The position numbers and the translations under genes are program-made. The notes below the pieces were generated by a model that had not been told where the DNA came from, ran no database searches, and saw only the letters and a program-made list of their open reading frames with translations. From assembly GCA_026707185.1 (NCBI GenBank), contig JAPOXI010000133.1, positions 1 through 16,929 of the forward strand: DNA of 16,929 nucleotides. Direction: 5' to 3'. Source of the stretch: Chloroflexota bacterium (GTDB lineage: Bacteria > Chloroflexota > UBA11872). Below are positions 14,331 to 16,929 of this stretch, piece after piece (within the stretch, counting starts at the first letter, position 1; each line of letters begins with the position of its first letter).

Positions 14331-15062
14331 CTAGCTGGAGGAGCCCTCCTCGGCGAGGCCGGGCTGGCCCTTGTACATGCCGATGCCCAGGGTGAGGAGG
14401 CAGATGGAACCCAGGAACAGGAAGATGTTGTTGACCAGCAGGAGTCCGACGGGATCCTCTACGCCCGCAAACATGATTATCATGAAAATGCCTAGCCCGC
14501 CAAGTCCAAACAGGGCGAGTCCGTAGGATGCGATCTTATTTGCATTGAGGTCCTGAAACCGGCTGATCAGACCGGCGCCGAGGAAGAACGAGGCAAACGG
14601 GAAGAGCGTAACGAAAACCACGAGAACCGCGGACATACTTGTATGTACCAGAAGGGCGGATTGCTGCAAGGACGCCTGTAATTCCGACCCGGCCGGCGCG
14701 TCGGCGGCGCGCTGCGCGAGGTGGGCGACGTAGTGGCGCATACCCAAGCCGACGACAATGCTGCACCATTCGACGATGGAGACAAAGATGCCGAACCTGA
14801 GAAAAGTACCGCCAATTCCTCCTTGCCTGGTGGCAAGCGGGAAGAGCGCCAGGACGCCGAAGCACATGAGCAACATCCCGAGCACATTCAGGAGGGTCAT
14901 CAAATGCGCGAGGACTGGCGCATCGCCCATTGCGCCAACGGCGGCCGGAAAATCGGTTTGTTCCACGGGATTAATGAGGGCAATTCCCGGGTGAAACAAC
15001 GAGGAGACAACCGTGAGAATCACACCGACGATCAAGGACATCCCCGAGTACCTGGTTACCAC
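14331..15062 (-). CDS. Polytopic membrane protein of unknown family
   Basis: A protein of 243 residues from GTG at 15062, with six or so hydrophobic spans, starting MVTRYSGMSLIVGVILTVVS. Between the first and second spans lies a short polar segment, INPVEQTDFPAAVGAMGDAP. Later spans include MLLMCFGVLALFPLA, VSIVEWCSIVVGLGMRHYV, AVLVVFVTLFPFASFFLGAG and a glycine-rich IASYGLALFGLGGLGIF. The C-terminus is a short acidic tail (AEEGSSS). Candidate starts are GTG at 15062, with AGGG about ten bases upstream, and ATG at 15041; the longer frame back to 15164 adds a charged stretch that does not look like a membrane protein N-terminus. No catalytic motif or known family is evident to me. It is divergent from the oxidoreductase gene, with 254 bases between them. 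Confidence 0.72.
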   Translation of the reverse strand: MVTRYSGMSLIVGVILTVVSSLFHPGIALINPVEQTDFPAAVGAMGDAPVLAHLMTLLNVLGMLLMCFGVLALFPLATRQGGIGGTFLRFGIFVSIVEWCSIVVGLGMRHYVAHLAQRAADAPAGSELQASLQQSALLVHTSMSAVLVVFVTLFPFASFFLGAGLISRFQDLNANKIASYGLALFGLGGLGIFMIIMFAGVEDPVGLLLVNNIFLFLGSICLLTLGIGMYKGQPGLAEEGSSS

Positions 15063-15182
15063 TGTTGTTCCGCCCTTCGGTATCAGCCCAGCGTCTCTAC
15101 GTCCGATTGACGCCTGCCGGCGAGCGTAGCACCCGCGCCAGACGGCAACAACCGTGGGCAGCACACTCAGGTCATTTGTTTC

Positions 15183-15194
15183 TTAGTCAACTAA
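15183..15194. promoter_or_regulatory. Operator-like inverted repeat between divergent genes
   Basis: TTAGT-CA-ACTAA is a perfect 5-bp inverted repeat in an AT-rich patch within otherwise GC-rich DNA, in the 254-base region between the minus-strand membrane protein and the plus-strand oxidoreductase. The form resembles sites bound by MarR-type dimeric repressors. A related half-site, CAGTTAG, follows at 15200-15206. No strong -35/-10 pair could be placed with confidence. Confidence 0.35.
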
Positions 15195-15316
15195 TGGTCC
15201 AGTTAGGGGGCGGATACAACTATCGAACTACGCCGACAGTCCGGGCCGTGTCGTAATACCGGCGCCAGCAGGCGTAGACTCCTGGTGCGACGCGCGAACG
15301 CGGGGCGGTGGCGACG

Positions 15317-16453
15317 ATGGCCGAGCCAAGGATCGCGGTGGTGGGGTGCGGGGGCATGGGGCACAACCACACGCGGGCGGCGGTGCAGGAGCTGGGTGCG
15401 CGAGTGGTGGGCGGATGCGATGTCAGCCCCGAGGCCCGCGAGCGCTACCGGCAGGCCTGGGGAACGGACGCCGTCTACGAAACCTGGGACGAGTTGTACG
15501 ACAGGACGCGTCCGGACGTGGTGTTCGTGACGACGCACGGGTCGTTCCATGCGCCGGCCACGATTGCCGCGGCGGAGGCAGGCTTCAACGTGTTTTGCGA
15601 GAAGCCGATGGCGCTGTCGCTGGCCGACTGCGACGCGATGATCGAGGCCTGCGACCGCAACGGGGTGAAGCTGGCGATCAATCACATCAAGCGGGCCAGC
15701 GGCTACAACGGGCTGGTGCGGCACCTGATCGCGTCAGGGGACATTGGCGAGGTATTCGCGATCCAGGCCTACAACAAGGGGGCGCGTCCGTCGGCCACCG
15801 AGATGACGGAGATGGGCACGCACATCGCCGACTGGGCGCGGGTGTTCGCGCCGGACGTGCAGTGGGCGCACGGGCACGTGACGGTGGATGGCCGCGAGGG
15901 CACGGCGGCGGACATCAGGCCGAGTACGGAGATTCACGGCCGGCACGTTGACAGCGGCAGGGTGATGGGCGAGCGAATGTTCGCCACCTACGGGGCGGCG
16001 GGCGGCATCAACATCAGCATCAATTTCTGGATGGAGGCGGACAACGACGACCGCTCGTACGGGCTGGATATCTTCGGCACGCGGGGACGCTATGCGCTGC
16101 GGCAAAGCGTGGATACGAACCTGTACCGGCACTACGGCTCGCACATGTCGCCCGTGTACAACCACCAGTGGGAGCACGTGCCGATGTCATCGGAAGACGC
16201 GCCGCACGGCGTGCCACTTACCAAGGCGGAGTCGCGCGACCGGTTGCAAGGGATCATGTTCCGGGAGCTGTGGGAGGCTATCCAGGAGGACCGCGATCCC
16301 GAGTCGAGCGGGCGTGAAGGCCGGACGGCGATGGAGATGATGCACGCGGCCTGGGAGTCGCACCGGCGGCGGGCGCGGGTGGACCTGCCGATGACGGTGC
16401 GGGAGAACCCATTGGACGTGTGGGCGGCGGACGCGGCGCGGGGCGACGGTTAG
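15317..16453 (+). CDS. Gfo/Idh/MocA family NAD(P)-dependent oxidoreductase
   Basis: A 378-residue protein. The N-terminal Rossmann domain has IAVVGCGGMG (6-15). The family's EKP motif is VFCEKPMAL, with catalytic-type Lys96. In the C-terminal alpha/beta domain, MGTHIADWARV supplies the His169/Asp172 pair characteristic of the family (GxHxxD). Members oxidise or reduce sugars, inositols and similar polyols, often in catabolic operons. ATG at 15317 is chosen because MAEPRIAVVG begins the fold directly; GTG at 15308 would add three residues. The stop at 16451-16453 overlaps the ribosome binding site of the following amidohydrolase, so the two are probably one operon. The substrate is unknown. 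Confidence 0.93.
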   Translation: MAEPRIAVVGCGGMGHNHTRAAVQELGARVVGGCDVSPEARERYRQAWGTDAVYETWDELYDRTRPDVVFVTTHGSFHAPATIAAAEAGFNVFCEKPMALSLADCDAMIEACDRNGVKLAINHIKRASGYNGLVRHLIASGDIGEVFAIQAYNKGARPSATEMTEMGTHIADWARVFAPDVQWAHGHVTVDGREGTAADIRPSTEIHGRHVDSGRVMGERMFATYGAAGGINISINFWMEADNDDRSYGLDIFGTRGRYALRQSVDTNLYRHYGSHMSPVYNHQWEHVPMSSEDAPHGVPLTKAESRDRLQGIMFRELWEAIQEDRDPESSGREGRTAMEMMHAAWESHRRRARVDLPMTVRENPLDVWAADAARGDG

Positions 16454-16465
16454 GAGCGACTTGCA

Positions 16466-16929
16466 GTGACTCCGTCCGTCGACCTGGATTTCCGGCCGGA
16501 GGTGCCGGCGCTTGACGCGAATGCGGCGCTGGGGCGGCGGCATGATCGGCGGGTGGCGGTGGACGACGCGGCCGGGTTGCTGGCGGAAATGGATCGGGCC
16601 GGGGTTGAGCGGGCGCTGGTGTACGCGCCGCACGCGGCGGCATTCGACTCGGCAGAGGGCAACGCGGGGCTGTTGGAGGCGATTGGCGACGAGTCGCGGC
16701 TAATGCCGCAGTTCGTCTGCAACCCGACATTCGACGACCTGGACGAGACCGCGGCCCAGATCGAGGCGGCCGACGTGCGGGCGGTTCGGATGGTGCCGAC
16801 GCTGCACCACTACCCGTTCAGGTCATGGGTGGTGGGGGAGTGGCTGGAGTGGCTGTCGGCACGGCGCATCCCGCTGTGGCTGCCGGCCAGCTACGAGACG
16901 AACTGGCACGACGGCGCCGACCTGGACCC
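16466..16929 (+). CDS. Amidohydrolase_2-like protein (partial at 3' edge)
   Basis: An open frame from GTG at 16466 to the window edge gives the first 154 residues; the rest is outside. AGGAG at 16452-16456 lies nine bases before the start and overlaps the previous stop. The sequence resembles the N-terminal half of COG2159 amidohydrolases: LDANAALGRR at about 16-25, then LLAEMDRAGVERALVYAP, LMPQFVCNP, and VRAVRMVPTLHHYPF. In typical members the first strand carries an HxH metal-binding pair; here the position reads DANAALG with no histidines, so metal binding may differ or be absent. In partnership with the upstream oxidoreductase it may act on a sugar acid, lactone or related compound. Family assignment is moderate because only the first half is visible. 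Confidence 0.7.
   Translation, partial: MTPSVDLDFRPEVPALDANAALGRRHDRRVAVDDAAGLLAEMDRAGVERALVYAPHAAAFDSAEGNAGLLEAIGDESRLMPQFVCNPTFDDLDETAAQIEAADVRAVRMVPTLHHYPFRSWVVGEWLEWLSARRIPLWLPASYETNWHDGADLD

Noticed and set aside
14107..14334. Plus-strand open frame of 75 codons between the NYN and membrane protein genes
   Set aside because: There is no ribosome binding site or family resemblance, and it overlaps the end of the membrane protein gene; its start is inside the promoter region assigned to the other strand.
1..16929. CRISPR array, insertion sequence or phage genes
   Set aside because: No regularly spaced repeats, transposase motifs or phage structural genes were found on either strand.

Overview
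This is a gene-dense, high-GC bacterial chromosome segment. Starts include ATG, GTG and TTG, many neighbouring genes overlap or abut, and a tRNA-Leu gene encodes its own CCA end. No plasmid, phage, transposase or CRISPR signal is visible. The mix of genes (a DUF3054 membrane protein, a cytoplasmic-type sulfatase, a Gfo/Idh/MocA oxidoreductase, an amidohydrolase_2 protein and a NatA-like ABC-2 exporter) recalls environmental or marine Chloroflexota. That is an impression from gene content, not proof of taxonomy.

Positions 1-2807 (+): the tail of a single-span membrane protein, a MidA/NDUFAF7-type methyltransferase, and a class II fumarase/aspartase-family lyase. Positions 2851-5554 (+): a three-gene ABC-2 exporter made of an ATPase and two different permeases, with overlapping or abutting junctions. 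Positions 5691-11188 (+): a compact glycan cluster made of a SAM methyltransferase, a WcaI-like GT4 glycosyltransferase, a sugar-nucleotide epimerase/dehydratase, an O-antigen ligase/polymerase-like membrane protein and a GT2 glycosyltransferase. ATGA and GTGA overlaps tie two of its junctions. The preceding ABC-2 exporter is a candidate for moving the product, but that link rests on position only.

Positions 11182-13090 (-): a sulfatase whose stop overlaps the last glycan gene tail to tail, and a DUF3054 protein. Positions 13210-13293 (-): tRNA-Leu(UAA). Positions 13362-14123 (-): an NYN-domain (putative RNase) gene broken by a one-base frameshift. Its upstream region holds a good sigma70-type promoter, three consecutive hairpins and a strong Shine-Dalgarno. 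Positions 14331-15062 (-): an unassigned polytopic membrane protein. Positions 15317-16929 (+): a Gfo/Idh/MocA oxidoreductase followed by the start of an amidohydrolase_2-like gene that runs off the window, probably a small catabolic operon.

Most of the window is ordinary biosynthetic and metabolic sequence. The points most worth a second look are the frameshifted NYN gene with its structured leader, the ABC-2/glycan cluster without a visible flippase, the 7-bp convergent overlap, and several strong inverted repeats (5620-5645, 9023-9044, 15183-15194).
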